A DNA stretch of 64,000 bases from Canna indica. Taxonomy: Eukaryota > Streptophyta > Magnoliopsida > Zingiberales > Cannaceae. Shown piece after piece: positions 21,939-33,999 of this stretch; positions within the stretch are counted from its first letter, which is position 1, and each line of letters opens with the position of its first letter. The translations under genes were made by a program, and so were the position numbers. Below the pieces are notes generated by a model. It was given only the letters and a program-made list of their open reading frames with translations. It did no database searches and was not told the DNA's origin. The stretch is taken from the NCBI GenBank assembly GCA_034359265.1, contig CP136897.1, positions 34,955,501 through 35,019,500 on the forward strand, in the 5' to 3' direction.

Positions 21939-22304
21939 TTTTTTTACTACCTATTTGATTGCACGACGAGATCATTTTTTTTACCAATCTTTCTAACCAA
22001 ACGTTATGGACGGACGACGTCGTCGCCATAAATATTGGGTGTCGATCGCCCGCGCGGGGCCCGCCGCAACCTCTACTGCCGGCTCGATCGATCAACCGAC
22101 CCGAAGAATTAAAATTTGTAAATAAATAAGAAAAATAACATTTCAATTATTATTTTTCGTTTAAAACGGGCGTAACTCCGTGCATTATTGTCCGATTTCA
22201 GCTTTTCACGTGGCGCTGAAAGGCGCGCGAAGAGAGGAAGAAAATGACCCCGAGTTGTCCCTCGGACGCTCACCCTTATTAGCCGACGATCAAAAGTGCA
22301 TGAC

Positions 22305-22423
22305 GGGTGCGATCATACTAGCACTAACGCTCCGGATCCCATCAGAACTGCGAAGTTAAGCGTGCTTGCGTGAGAGTGGTACTAGGATGGGTGACCCCTT
22401 GGGAAGTCCTCGCGTTGCACCTT
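22305..22423 (+). rRNA. 5S rRNA: 5S rRNA gene copy 47, family F65C
   Basis: Full length. Changes: C15T, A27T, C46G, G65C, C67T, A74G, C95T, T109C. Confidence 0.95.
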
Positions 22424-22790
22424 TTTTTTTACTACCTATTTCATTGCACGACGAGATCATTTTTTTTACCAATCTTTCTAACCAAACGTTAAGGACGGAC
22501 GACATCGTCGCCATAAAATTTAGCTGTCGATCGCCCACGCGGGGCCTGCCGCAACCTCTACGGCGGGCTCGATCGACCAACCGACCCGAAAAATTAAAAT
22601 TTGTAAATAAATAAGAAAAATAACATTTCAATTATTATTTTTCATTTAAAACGGGCGTAACTCCGTGCATTATTGTCCGATTTCAGCTTTTCACGTGGCG
22701 CTAAAAGGCGCGCAAAGAGACGAAGAAAATGACCCCTGAACTCTCCCTCGGAGGCTCACCCTTATTAGCCGACAATCAGAAGTGCATATC

Positions 22791-22908
22791 GGGTGTGATC
22801 ATACCAGCACTAACGCACCGGATCCCATCAGAACTCCGAAGTTAAGGGTGCTTGGGCGAGAGTAGTACTAGGATGGGTGACCCTTGGGAAGTCCTCGCGT
22901 TGCACCTT
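22791..22908 (+). rRNA. 5S rRNA: 5S rRNA gene copy 48, family F57G, 1-nt deletion
   Basis: 118-nt copy. One C is missing from the C-box run. Other changes: C6T, C57G, C95T, T109C. Same deletion at 36792 and 43088. Confidence 0.94.
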
Positions 22909-23274
22909 TTTTTTTACTACCTATTTGATTGCACGACGAGATCATTTTTTTTACCAATCTTTCTAACCAAACGTTATGGACGGACGACGTCGTCGCCATA
23001 AATATTGGGTGTCGATCGCCTGCGCGGGGCCCGCCGCAACCTCTACTGCCGGCTCGATCGACCAACCGACCCGAAGAATTAAAATTTGTAAATAAATAAG
23101 AAAAATAACATTTCAATTATTATTTTTCGTTTAAAACGGGCGTAACTCCGTGCATTATTGTCCGATTTCAGCTTTTCACGTGGCGCTGAAAGGCACGCGA
23201 ACAGACGAAGAAAATGACCCTGAGCTGTCCCTCGGACGCTCACCCTTATTAGCCGATGATCAGAAGTGCATGAT

Positions 23275-23393
23275 GGGTGCGATCATAGCAGCACTAACGC
23301 ACCGGATCCCATCAAAACTCCGAAGTTAAGCGTGCTTGGGCGAGATTAGTACTAGGATGGGTGACCCCTTGGGAAGTCCTCGTGTTGCACCTT
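23275..23393 (+). rRNA. 5S rRNA: 5S rRNA gene copy 49, family F14G
   Basis: Full length. Changes: C14G, G41A, G72T, C95T. Confidence 0.95.
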
Positions 23394-23759
23394 TTTTTTT
23401 ACTACCAATTTGATTGCACGACGAGATCATTTTTTTTACCAATCTCTCTAACCAAACGTTAAGGACGGACGACGTTGTCGCCATAAAATTTGGCTGTCGA
23501 TCGCCCGCGCGGGGCCCGCCGCAACCTCTGCGGCCGGCTCGATCGACCAACCGACCCGAAAAATTAAAATTTGTAAACAAATAAGAAAAATAACTTTTCA
23601 ATTATTATTTCTCGTTTAAAACGGGCGTAACTCCGTGCATTATTGTCCGATTTTAGCTTTTCACGTGGCGCTGAAAGGCACGGGAAGTGACGAAGAAAAT
23701 GACCCCGAGTTGTCCCTCGGACGCTCACCCATATTAGCCGACGATCAAAAGTGCATGAC

Positions 23760-23878
23760 GGGTGCGATCATACTAGCACTAACGCACCGGATCCCATCAG
23801 AACTCCGAAGTTAAGCGTGCTTGCGCGAGAGTGGTACTAGGATGGGTGACCCCTTGGGAAGTCGTCTCGTTGCACCTT
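23760..23878 (+). rRNA. 5S rRNA: 5S rRNA gene copy 50, family F65C
   Basis: Full length. Changes: C15T, G65C, A74G, C95T, C105G, G108T, T109C. Confidence 0.95.
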
Positions 23879-24244
23879 TTTTTTTACTACCTATTTCATT
23901 GCACGACGAGATCATTTTTTTTACCAATCTTTCTAACCAAACGTTAAGGACGGACGACATCGTCGCCATAAAATTTAGCTGTCGATCGCCCGCGCGGGGC
24001 CTGCCGCAACCTCTACGGCGGGCTCGATCGACCAACCGACCCGAAAAATTAAAATTTGTAAATAAATAAGAAAAATAACATTTCAATTATTATTTTTCAT
24101 TTAAAACGGGCGTAACTCCGTGCATTATTGTCCGATTTCAGCTTTTCACGTGGCGCTGAAACGCGCGCGAAGAGACGAAGAAAATGACCCCGAGTTGTTC
24201 CTCGGACGCTCACCCTTATTAGCCGACGATCAGAAGTGCATGAC

Positions 24245-24363
24245 GGGTGCGATCATACTAGCACTAACGCACCGGATCCCATCAGAACTCCGAAGTTAAG
24301 GGTGCTTGGGCGAGAGTAGTACTAGGATGGGTGACCCCTCGGGAAGTCCTCGCGTTGCACCTT
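24245..24363 (+). rRNA. 5S rRNA: 5S rRNA gene copy 51, family F57G
   Basis: Full length. Changes: C15T, C57G, C95T, T96C, T109C. Following spacer carries the TACTGCATGCTC variant. Confidence 0.95.
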
Positions 24364-24729
24364 TTTTTTTACTACCTATTTGATTGCACGACGAGATCAT
24401 TTTTTTTACCAATCTTTCTAACCAAACGTTAAGGACGGACGACGTCGTCGCCATAAATCTTGGCCGTCGATCGCCCGCGCGGGGCCCGCCGCAACCTCTA
24501 CTGCATGCTCGATCGACCAACCGACCCGAAAAATTAAAATTTGTAAATAAATAAGAAAAATAACATTTCAATTATTATTTTTCGTTTAAAACGGGCGTAA
24601 CTCCGTGCATTATTGTCCGATTTTAGCTTTTCACGAGGCGCTGAAAGGCACGCGAAGAGACGAAGAAAATGACCCCGAGTTGTCCCTCGGACGCTCACCC
24701 TTATTAGCCGACGATCAAAAGTGCATGAC

Positions 24730-24848
24730 GGGTGCGATCATACTAGCACTAACGCTCCGAATCCCATCAGAACTCCGAAGTTAAGCGTGCTTGCGCGAGA
24801 GTGGTACTAGGATGGGTGACCCCTTGGGAAGTCGTCTCGTTGCACCTT
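24730..24848 (+). rRNA. 5S rRNA: 5S rRNA gene copy 52, family F65C
   Basis: Full length. Changes: C15T, A27T, G31A, G65C, A74G, C95T, C105G, G108T, T109C. C105G is shared only with copy 50. Confidence 0.95.
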
Positions 24849-25214
24849 TTTTTTTACTACCTATTTCATTGCACGACGAGATCATTTTTTTTACCAATCT
24901 TTCTAACCAAATGTTAAGGACGGACGACATCGTCGCCATAAAATTTAGCTGTCGATCGCCCGCGCGGGGCCTGCCGCAACCTCTACGGCGGGCTCGATCG
25001 ACCAACCGACCCGAAAAATTAAAATTTGTAAATAAATAAGATAAATAACATTTCAATTATTATTTTTCATTTAAAACGGGCGTAACTCCGTGCATTATTG
25101 TCCGATTTCAGCTTTTCACGTGGCGCTGAAACGCGCGCGAAGAGACGAAGAAAATGACCCCGAGTTGTTCCTCGGACGCTCACCCTTATTAGCCGACGAT
25201 CAGAAGTGCATGGC

Positions 25215-25333
25215 GGGTGCGATCATACTAGCACTAACGCACCGGATCCCATCAGAACTCCGAAGATATGCGTGCTTGGGCGAGAGTAGTACTAGGATGG
25301 GTGACCCCCTGGGAAGTCCTCGTGTTGCACCTT
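25215..25333 (+). rRNA. 5S rRNA: 5S rRNA gene copy 53, family F52A
   Basis: Full length. Changes: C15T, T52A, A55T, so the A box starts GATATG. The C box is intact. Counterpart at 38732. Confidence 0.95.
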
Positions 25334-25699
25334 TTTTTTTACTACCAATTTGATTGCACGACGAGATCATTTTTTTTACCAATCTCTCTAACCAAACGTT
25401 AAGGACGGACGACGTCGTCGCCATAAAATTTGGCTGTCGATCGCCCGCGCGGGGCCCGCCGCAACCTCTACGGCCGGCTCGATCGACCAACCGACCCGAA
25501 AAATTAAAATTTGTAAACAAATAAGAAAAATAACATTTCAATTATTATTTCTCGTTTAAAACGGGCGTAACTCCGTGCATTATTGTCCGATTTTAGCTTT
25601 TCACGTGGCGCTGAAAGGCACGGGAAGTGACGAAGAAAATGACCCCGAGTTGTCCCTCGGACGCTCACCCATATTAGCCGACGATCAAAAGTGCATGAC

Positions 25700-25818
25700 G
25701 GGTGCGATCATACTAGCACTAACGCACCGGATCCCATCAGAACTCCGAAGTTAAGGGTGCTTGGGCGAGAGTAGTACTAGGATGGGTGACCCCTCGGGAA
25801 GTCCTCGCGTTGCACCTT
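25700..25818 (+). rRNA. 5S rRNA: 5S rRNA gene copy 54, family F57G
   Basis: Full length. Changes: C15T, C57G, C95T, T96C, T109C. Confidence 0.95.
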
Positions 25819-26184
25819 TTTTTTTACTACCTAATTGATTGCACGACGAGATCATTTTTTTTACCAATCTTTCTAACCAAACGTTAAGGACGGACGACGT
25901 CGTCGCCATAAATCTTGGCCGTCGATCGCCCGCGCGGGGCCCGCCGCAACCTCTACTGCATGCTCGATCGACCAACCGACCCGAAAAATTAAAATTTGTA
26001 AATAAATAAGAAAAATAACATATCAATTATTATTTTTCGTTTAAAACGGGCGTAACTCCGTGCATTATTGTCCGATTTCAGCTTTTCACGAGGCGCTGAA
26101 AGGCACGCGAAGAGACGAAGAAAATGACCCCGAGTTCTCCCTCGGACGCTCACCCTTATTAGCCGACGATCAAAAGTGCATGAC

Positions 26185-26303
26185 GGGTGCGATCATACTA
26201 GCACTAACGCTCCGAATCCTATCAGAACTCCGAAGTTAAGCGTGCTTGCGCGAGAGTGGTACTAGGATGGGTGACCCCTTGGGAAGTCCTCTCGTTGCAC
26301 CTT
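26185..26303 (+). rRNA. 5S rRNA: 5S rRNA gene copy 55, family F65C
   Basis: Full length. Changes: C15T, A27T, G31A, C36T, G65C, A74G, C95T, G108T, T109C. Confidence 0.95.
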
Positions 26304-26670
26304 TTTTTTTACTACCTATTTCATTGCACGACGAGATCATTTTTTTTACCAATCTTTCTAACCAAACGTTAAGGACGGACGACATCGTCGCCATAAAATT
26401 TAGCTGTCGATCGCCCGCGCGGGGCCTGCCGCAACCTCTACGGCGGGCTCGATCGACCAACCGACCCGAAAAATTAAAATTTGTAAATAAATAAGAAAAA
26501 TAACATTTCAATTATTATTTTTCATTTAAAACGGGCGTAACTCCGTGCATTATTGTCCGATTTTAGGTTTTCACGTGGCGCTGAAAGGCGCGCAAAGAGA
26601 CGAAGAAAATGACCCCTGAACTCTCCCTCGGAGGCTCACCCTTATTAGCCGACGATCAGAAGTGCATATC

Positions 26671-26789
26671 GGGTGTGATCATACCAGCACTAACGCACCG
26701 GATCCCATCAGAACTCCGAAGTTAAGGGTGCTTGGGCGAGAGTAGTACTAGGATGGGTGACCCCTTGGGAAGTCCTCGCGTTGCACCTT
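26671..26789 (+). rRNA. 5S rRNA: 5S rRNA gene copy 56, family F57G
   Basis: Full length. Changes: C6T, C57G, C95T, T109C. Confidence 0.95.
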
Positions 26790-27155
26790 TTTTTTTACTA
26801 CCTATTTGATTGCACGACGAGATCATTTTTTTTACGAATCTTTTTAACCAAACGTTATGGACGGACGACGTCATCGCCATAAATCTTGGGTGTCGATCAC
26901 CCGCGCGGGGCCCGCCGCAACCTCTACTGCCGGCTCGATCGACCAACCGACCCGAAGAATTAAAATTTGTAAATAAATAAGAAAAATAACATTTCAATTA
27001 TTATTTTTCGTTTAAAACGGGCGTAACTCCGTGCATTATTGTCCGATTTCAGATTTTCACGTGGCGCTGAAAGGTGCGCGAACAGACGAAGAAAATGACC
27101 CTGAGCTGTCCCTCGGACGCTCACCCTTATTAGCCGACTATCAGAAGTGCATGAT

Positions 27156-27274
27156 GGGTGCGATCATTGCAGCACTAACGCACCGGATCCCATCAAAACT
27201 CCGAAGTTAAGCGTGCTTGGGCGAGAGTTGTACTAGGATTGGTGACCCCCTGGGAAGTCCTCGTGTTGCACCTT
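27156..27274 (+). rRNA. 5S rRNA: 5S rRNA gene copy 57, family F14G
   Basis: Full length. Changes: A13T, C14G, G41A, A74T, G85T. Confidence 0.95.
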
Positions 27275-27641
27275 TTTTTTTACTACCTATTTGATTGCAC
27301 GACGAGATCATTTTTTTTACCAATCTTTCTAACCAAACGTTAAGGACGGACGACGTCGTCGCCATAAAATTTATCTGTCGATCGCCCGCGCGGGGCCCTA
27401 GGCAACCTCTACGGCTGGCTCGATCGAACAACCGACCCGAAAAAATAAAATTTGTAAACAAATAAGAAAAATAACATTTCAATTATTATTGCTCGTTTAA
27501 AACGGGCGTAACTCCGTGCATTATTGTCCGATTTTAGCTTTTCACGTGGCGCTGAAAGGCACGGGAAGAGACGAAGAAAATGACCCCCGAACTCTCCCTC
27601 GGACGCTCATCCTTATTAGCCGACGTTCAGAAGTGCATATC

Positions 27642-27760
27642 GAGTGCGATCATACCAGCACTAACGCACCGGATCCCATCAGAACTCCGAAGTTAAGCGT
27701 GCATGGGCGAGAGTAGTACTAGGATATGTGACCCCTTTTGAAGTCCTCGTGTTGCACCTT
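27642..27760 (+). rRNA. 5S rRNA: 5S rRNA gene copy 58, family F62A
   Basis: Full length. Changes: G2A, T62A, G85A, G86T, C95T, G97T, G98T. Heavily altered C box; same form at 47940. Confidence 0.95.
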
Positions 27761-28126
27761 TTTTTTTACTACCTATTTAATTGCACGACGAGATCATTTT
27801 TTTTACCAATCTTTCTAACCAAACGTTAAGGACGGACGACATCGTCGCCATAAAATTTGGCTATCGATCGACCGCGCGGGGCCCGCCGCAACCTCTACGG
27901 CCGGCTCGATCGACCAATCGACCCGAAAAATTAAAATTTGTAAACAAATAAGATAAATAACATTTCAATTATTATTTTTCGTTTAAAACGGGCGTAACTC
28001 CGTGCATTATTGTCCGATTTTAGCTTTTCACGTGGCGCTGAAAGGCGCGCGAAGAGACGAAGAAAATGACCTTGAGTTGTCCCTCGGACGCTCACCCTTA
28101 TTAGCCGACGATCAGAAGTGCATATC

Positions 28127-28245
28127 GGGTGCGATCATACCAGCACTAACGCACCTGATCCCATCAGTACTCCGAAGTTAAGCGTGCTTGGGCGAGAGTA
28201 GTACTAGGATGGGTGACCCCCTGGGAAGTCCTCGTGTTGCCCCTT
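28127..28245 (+). rRNA. 5S rRNA: 5S rRNA gene copy 59, family F42T, intact control region
   Basis: Full length. Changes: G30T, A42T, A115C. Positions 50-98 match the reference. A115C may weaken the terminal stem. Confidence 0.95.
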
Positions 28246-28611
28246 TTTTTTTACTACCTATTTGATTGCACGACGAGATCATTTTTTTTACCAATCTTTC
28301 TAACCAAACGTTAAGGACGTACGACGTCGTCGCCATAAAATTTGGCTGTCGATCGCCCGCACGGGGCCCGCCGCAACCTCTACGGCCGGCTCGATCGACC
28401 AACCGACCCGAAAAATTAAAATTTGTAAACAAATAAGATAAATAACATTTCAATTATTGTTTTTCGTTTAAAACGGGCGTAACTCCATGCATTATTGTCC
28501 GATTTTAGCTTTTCACGTGGCAATGAAAGGCGCGCGAAGAGACGAAGAAAATGACCTTGAGTTGTCCCTCGGACGCTCACCCTTATTAGCCGACGATCAG
28601 AAGTGCATATC

Positions 28612-28730
28612 GGGTGCGATCATACCAGCACTAACGCACCGGATCCCATCAGTACTCCGAAGTTAAGCGTGCTTGGGCGAGAGTAGTACTAGGATGGGTG
28701 AACCCCTGGCAAGTCCTTGTGTTGCACCTT
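28612..28730 (+). rRNA. 5S rRNA: 5S rRNA gene copy 60, family F42T
   Basis: Full length. Changes: A42T, C91A, G99C, C107T. The A box is intact; the terminator is a short TTTTTC run. Counterparts at 13183 and 48910. Confidence 0.95.
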
Positions 28731-29073
28731 TTTCTTACTACCTATTTGATTGCATGACTAGATCATTTTTTTTACCAATCTTTCTAACCAAACGTTAAGG
28801 ACGGACGACGTCGTCGCCATAAATCTTGGCTGTCGATCGCCCGCGCGGGGCCCGCCGCAACCTCTACGGCCGGCTCGATCGACCGACCGACCCGAAAAAT
28901 TAAAATTTGTAAATAAATAAGAAAAATAACATTTCAATTATTATTTTTCGTTTAAAACGGGCATAACCCCGTGCATTATTGTCCGATTTTAGCTTTTCAC
29001 GTGGCGCTGAAAGGCGCGCGAAGAGACGAAGAAGATGACCACCGAACTCTCCCTCGGACGCTCACCCTTATTA

Positions 29074-29179
29074 GCAGCACTAATGCACCGGATCCCATCA
29101 GAACTTCGAAGTTAAGCGTTCTTGGGCGAGAGTAGTACTAGGATGGGTGACCCTCCCGGAAGTCCTCGTGTTGAACTTG
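29074..29179 (+). pseudogene. 5S rRNA pseudogene copy 61, 5' end deleted (F94T)
   Basis: The copy begins at reference position 14. A 36-bp deletion has removed the last 23 bp of the flank and positions 1-13, joining TTATTAG directly to CAGCAC. Compared with the intact counterpart at 49395 the ends share TAG. Remaining changes: C14G, C24T, C46T, G60T, C94T, T96C, G97C, C114A. Without its start and start-site flank it cannot yield normal 5S rRNA. Confidence 0.93.
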
Positions 29180-29507
29180 TTTTTTTACTACCTATTTGAT
29201 TGCACGACGAGATCATTTTTTTACCAATCTTTCTAACCAAACATTAAGGACGGACGACGTCGTCGCCATAAAATTTGGCTGTCGATCGCCCGCCGCAACC
29301 TCTACGTCCGGCTCGATCGACCAACCGACCCGAAAAATAACATTTCAATTATTATTTTTCGTTTAAAACGTGCGTAACTCCGTGAATTATTGTCCGATTT
29401 TAGCTTTTCATGTGGAGCTAAAAGTCGCGCGAAGAGACTTAGAAAATGACCCCCGAACTCTCCCTCGGATGCTCACCCTTATTAGCGGACGATCAGAAGT
29501 GCATATC
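29180..29507 (+). other. Short spacer with two deletions (447-bp unit)
   Basis: It lacks 11 bp in the GC-rich block and 27 bp between the GAAAAAT repeats of the AT-rich block, but keeps the conserved upstream block lost near 13.96 kb. Same form at 49514-49841. Confidence 0.85.
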
Positions 29508-29626
29508 TGGTGCGATCATACCAGCACTAACGCACTGGATCCCATCAGAACTCCGAAGTTAAGCGTGCTTGGGCGAGAGTAGTACTAGGATGGGTGACCC
29601 CCTGGGATGTCCTCGCGTTGCACCTT
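29508..29626 (+). rRNA. 5S rRNA: 5S rRNA gene copy 62, family F101T, intact control region
   Basis: Full length. Changes: G1T, C29T, A101T, T109C. Positions 50-98 match the reference. G1T affects the first base of the transcript and the terminal stem. Confidence 0.95.
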
Positions 29627-29992
29627 TTTTTTTACTACCTATTTGATTGCACGACGAGATCATTTTTTTTACCAATCTTTCTAACCAAACGTTAAGGACG
29701 GACGACGTCGTCGCCATAAAATTTGGCTGTCGTTCGCCCGCGCGGGGCCCGCCGCAACCTCTACGGCCGGCTCGATCGACCAACCGACCCGAAAAATTAA
29801 AATTTGTAAATAAATAAGAAAAATAACATTTCAATTATTATTTTTCGTTTAAAACGGGCGTAACACCGTGCATTATTGTCCGATTTCAGCTTTTCACGTG
29901 GCGCTGAAAGGCGCGCGAAGAGACGAAGAAAATGACCCCGAGCTGTCCCTCGGACGCTGACCCTTATTAGCCGACGATCCGAATTGCATGAC

Positions 29993-30111
29993 GGGTGCGA
30001 TCATACCAGCACTAACGCACCGGATCCCATCAAAACTTCGAACTTAAGCGTGCTTGATCGAGAGTAGTACTAGGATGGGTGACCCCCTGGGAAGTCCTCG
30101 TGTTGCACCTT
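29993..30111 (+). rRNA. 5S rRNA: 5S rRNA gene copy 63, family F65A
   Basis: Full length. Changes: G41A, C46T, G51C, G65A, G66T. The spacer after it lacks the ACT insertion found after most F65A copies. Confidence 0.95.
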
Positions 30112-30476
30112 TTTTTTTACTACCTATTTGATTGCACGACGAGATCATTGTTTTACCAATCTTTCTAAGCAAACGTTGAGGACGGACGGCGTCGTCGCCA
30201 TAAAATTTGGCTGTCGTTCGCCCGCGCGGGGCCCGCCGCAACCACTACGGCCGGCTCGATCGACCAACCGACCCGAAAAATTAAAATTTGTAAATAAATA
30301 AGAAAAATAACATTTCAATTATTATTTTTCGTTTAAAACGGGCGTAACTCCGTGCATTATTGTTCGATTTTAGCTTTTCACGTGGCGCTGAAAGGCGCGC
30401 GAAGAGACGAAGAAAATGACCCCGAGCTGTCCCTAGGACGATGACCCTTATTAGCCGACGATCAGAATTGCATGAC

Positions 30477-30595
30477 GGGTGCGATCATACCAGCACTAAC
30501 GCACCGGATCCCATCAAAACTTCGAACTTAAGCGTGCTTGATCGAGAGTAGTACTAGGATGGGTGACCCCCTGGGAAGTCCTTGTGTTGCACCGA
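30477..30595 (+). rRNA. 5S rRNA: 5S rRNA gene copy 64, family F65A
   Basis: Full length. Changes: G41A, C46T, G51C, G65A, G66T, C107T. Counterparts at 14558 and 51295, sharing the CCCATCGCAACC spacer variant. Confidence 0.95.
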
Positions 30596-30964
30596 TTTTT
30601 TTACTACCTATTTGATTGCACGACGAGATCATTTTTTTTACTACCAATCTTTCTAACCAATCGTTAAGGACGGACGACGTCGTCGCCATAAAATTTGGCT
30701 GTCCGTCGCCCGCGCGGGGCCCATCGCAACCTCTACGGCCGGCTCGATCGACCAACCGACCCGAAAAATTAAAATTTGTAAATAAATAAGAAAAATGACA
30801 TTTCAATTATTATTTTTCGTTTAAAACGGGCGTAACTCCGTGCATTATTGTCCGATTCCAGCTTTTCACGTGGCGCTGAAACGCGCGCGAAGAGACGATG
30901 AAAATTACCCCGAGTTGTCCCTCGGACGCTCACCCTTATTAGCCGACGATCAGAAGTGCATGAC

Positions 30965-31083
30965 GGGTGCGATCATACTAGCACTAACGCACCGGATCCC
31001 ATCAGAACTCCGAAGTTAAGCGTGCTTGCGCGAGAGTGGTACTAGGATGGGTGACCCCTTCGGAAGTCCTCGTGTTGCACCTT
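30965..31083 (+). rRNA. 5S rRNA: 5S rRNA gene copy 65, family F65C
   Basis: Full length. Changes: C15T, G65C, A74G, C95T, G97C. Confidence 0.95.
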
Positions 31084-31449
31084 TTTTTTTACTACCTATT
31101 TGATTGCACGACGAGATCTTTTTTTTTACCATTCTTTCTAACTAAACGTTAAGGATGGACGACATCGTCGCCATAAAATTAGGCTGTCGATCGCCCGCGC
31201 GGGGCCCGCCGCAACCTCTACGGCCGGCTCGATCGACCAACCGACCCGAAAAATTAAAATTTGTAAATAAATAAGAAAAATAATATTTCAATATTATTTT
31301 TCGTTTAAAACGGGTGTAACTCCGTGCATTATTGTCCGATTTCAGCTTTTCACGTGGCGCTGAAAGGCGCGCAAAGAGACAAAGAAAATGACCCCCGAAC
31401 TCTCCCTCAGATGCTCACCCATATTAGGCGACGATCGGAAGTGCATATT

Positions 31450-31572
31450 GGGTGTGATCATACCAGCACTAACGCATCGGATCCCATCAGAACTTCGAAG
31501 TTAAGCGTGCTTGGGCGAGAGTAGTACTAGGATGGGTGACCCCCTAGGAAGTCCTCCCTCGCATTGCATCTT
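31450..31572 (+). rRNA. 5S rRNA: 5S rRNA gene copy 66, 4-nt insertion (F+4)
   Basis: 123-nt copy with the CCTC doubling after position 107. Other changes: C6T, C28T, C46T, G97A, T109C, G110A, C116T. Likely a pseudogene. It lies 15,434 bp from copy 34. Confidence 0.92.
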
Positions 31573-31938
31573 TTTTTTTACTACCTATTTGATTGCATGA
31601 CTAGATCATTTTTTTTACCAATCTTCCTAACCAAATGTTAAGGACGGACGACGTCGTCGCCATAAATCTTGGCTGTCGATCGCCCGCGCGGGGCCCGCCG
31701 CGACCTCTACGGCCGGCTCGATCGACCAACCGACACGAAAAATTAAAATTTGTAAATAAATAGAAAAAATAACATTTCAATTATTATTTTTCGTTTAAAA
31801 CGGGCGTAACTCCGTGCATTATTGTCCGATTTCAGCTTTTCACGTGGCGCTGAAACGTGCGCGAAGAGACGAAGAAAATGACCCCGAGTTGTCCCTCGGA
31901 CGCTCACCCTTATTAGCCGACGATCAGAAGTGCATGAC

Positions 31939-32057
31939 GGGTGCGATCATACTAGCACTAACGCACCGGATCCCATCAGAACTTCGAACTTAAGTGTGCT
32001 TGCGCGAGAGTGGTACTAGGATGGGTGACCCCTTGGGAAGTCCTCGTGTTGCACCTT
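31939..32057 (+). rRNA. 5S rRNA: 5S rRNA gene copy 67, family F65C
   Basis: Full length. Changes: C15T, C46T, G51C, C57T, G65C, A74G, C95T. Following spacer has the broken palindrome GATGATGTCATC. Confidence 0.95.
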
Positions 32058-32423
32058 TTTTTTTACTACCTATTTGATTGCACGACCAGATCATTTTTTT
32101 TACCACTCTTTCTAACCAAACGTTAAGGACGGATGATGTCATCGGCATAAAATTTGGCTGTCGATCGCCCGCGCGGGGCCCGCCGCAACCTCTACGGCCG
32201 GCTCGATCGACCAACCGACCCGAAAAATTATAATTTGTAAATAAATAAGAAAAATAACATTTCAATTATTATTTTTCGTTTAAAACGGGCGTAACACCGT
32301 GCATTATTGTCCGATTTCAGCTTTTCACGTGGCGCTGAAAGGCGCGCGAAGAGACGAAGAAAATGACCCCGAGCTGTCCCTCGGACGCTGACCCTTATTA
32401 GCCGACGATCAGAATTGCATGAT

Positions 32424-32542
32424 GGGTGCGATCATACCAGCACTAACGCACCGGATCCCATCAAAACTTCGAACTTAAGCGTGCTTGATCGAGAGTAGTA
32501 CTAGGATGGGTGACCCCCTGGGAATTCCTTGTGTTGCACCGA
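32424..32542 (+). rRNA. 5S rRNA: 5S rRNA gene copy 68, family F65A
   Basis: Full length. Changes: G41A, C46T, G51C, G65A, G66T, G102T, C107T. Upstream flank ends CATGAT. Confidence 0.95.
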
Positions 32543-32911
32543 TTTTTTTACTACCTATTTGATTGCACGACGAGATCATTTTTTTTACTACCAATCTTTC
32601 TAACCAATCGTTAAGGACGGACGACGTCGTCGCCATAAAATTTGGCTGTCCGTCGCCCGTGCGGGGCCCGCCGCAACCTCTACGGCCGGCTCGATCGACC
32701 AACCGACCCAAAAAATTAAAAATTGTAAATAAATAAGAAAAATGACATTTCAATTATTATTTTTCGTTTAAAACGGGCGTAACTCCGTGCATTATCGTCC
32801 GATTCCAGCTTTTCACGTGGCGCTGAAACGCGCGCGAAGAGACGAAGAAAATGACCCCGAGTTGTCCCTCGGACGCTCACCCTTATTAGCCGATGATCAG
32901 AAGTGCATGAC

Positions 32912-33030
32912 GGGTGCGATCATACTAGCACTAACGCACCGGATCCCATCAGAACTCCAAAGTTAAGCGTGCTTGCGCTAGAGTGGTACTAGGATGGGTG
33001 ACCCCTTCGGAAGTCCTCGTGTTGCACCTT
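32912..33030 (+). rRNA. 5S rRNA: 5S rRNA gene copy 69, family F65C
   Basis: Full length. Changes: C15T, G48A, G65C, G68T, A74G, C95T, G97C. Confidence 0.95.
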
Positions 33031-33395
33031 TTTTTTTACTACCTATTTGATTGCACGACGAGATCTTTTTTTTTACCAATCTTTCTAACCAAACGTTAAG
33101 GATGGACGACGTCGTCGCCATAAAATTTGGATGTCAATCGCCCGCGCGGGGACCGCCGCAACCTCTACGGCCGGCTCGATCGACCAACGGACCCGAAAAA
33201 TTAAAATTTGTAAATAAATAAGAAAAATAATATTTCAATATTATTTTTCGTTTAAAACGGGCGTAACTCCGTGCATTATTGTCCGATTTCAGCTTTTCAC
33301 GTGGCGCTGAAAGGCGCGCGAAGAGAGGAAGAAAATGACCCCGAGTTGTCCCTCGGACGCTCACCCTTATTAGCCGACGATCAGAAGTGCATGAC

Positions 33396-33514
33396 GGGTG
33401 AAATCATACTAGTACTAACGCACCGGATCCCATCAGAACTCCGAAGTGAAGCGGGCTTGCGCGAGAGTGGTACTAGGATGGGTGACCCCTTGGGAAGTCC
33501 TCGTGTTGCACTTT
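33396..33514 (+). rRNA. 5S rRNA: 5S rRNA gene copy 70, family F65C
   Basis: Full length. Changes: C6A, G7A, C15T, C18T, T53G, T59G, G65C, A74G, C95T, C117T. Probably inactive because of the A-box changes. Confidence 0.94.
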
Positions 33515-33880
33515 TTTTTTTACTACCTATTTGATTGCACAACGAGATCATTTTTTTACCAATCTTTCTAACCAAACGTTAAGGACGGATGACATCGTCG
33601 CCATAAATCTTGGCTATCGATAGTCCGCGCGGGGCCCGCCGCAACCTCTACGGCAGGCTCGATCGAGCAACCGACCCGAAAAATTAAAATTTGTAAATAA
33701 ATAAGAAAAATAACATTGCAATTATTATTTTTTGTTTAAAATATGCGTAACTCCGTGCATTATTGTTCGATTTCAGCTTTTCACGTGACGCTGAAAGGCG
33801 CGCGAAGAGATGAAGAAAATGACCCCCGAACTCTCCCTCGGACGCTCACCCTTATTAGCCGACGATCAGAAGTGCATGAC

Positions 33881-33999
33881 GGGTGCGATCATACCAGCAC
33901 TAACGCACCGGATCCCATCAGAACTCCGAAGTTAAGCGTGCTTGGGCGATAGTAGTACTAGGATGGGTGACCCCTTGGGAAGTCCTCATGTTGCACTTT
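33881..33999 (+). rRNA. 5S rRNA: 5S rRNA gene copy 71, family F70T
   Basis: Full length. Changes: G70T, C95T, G108A, C117T. It has the fewest changes in its family and begins with the normal GGG. Confidence 0.95.
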
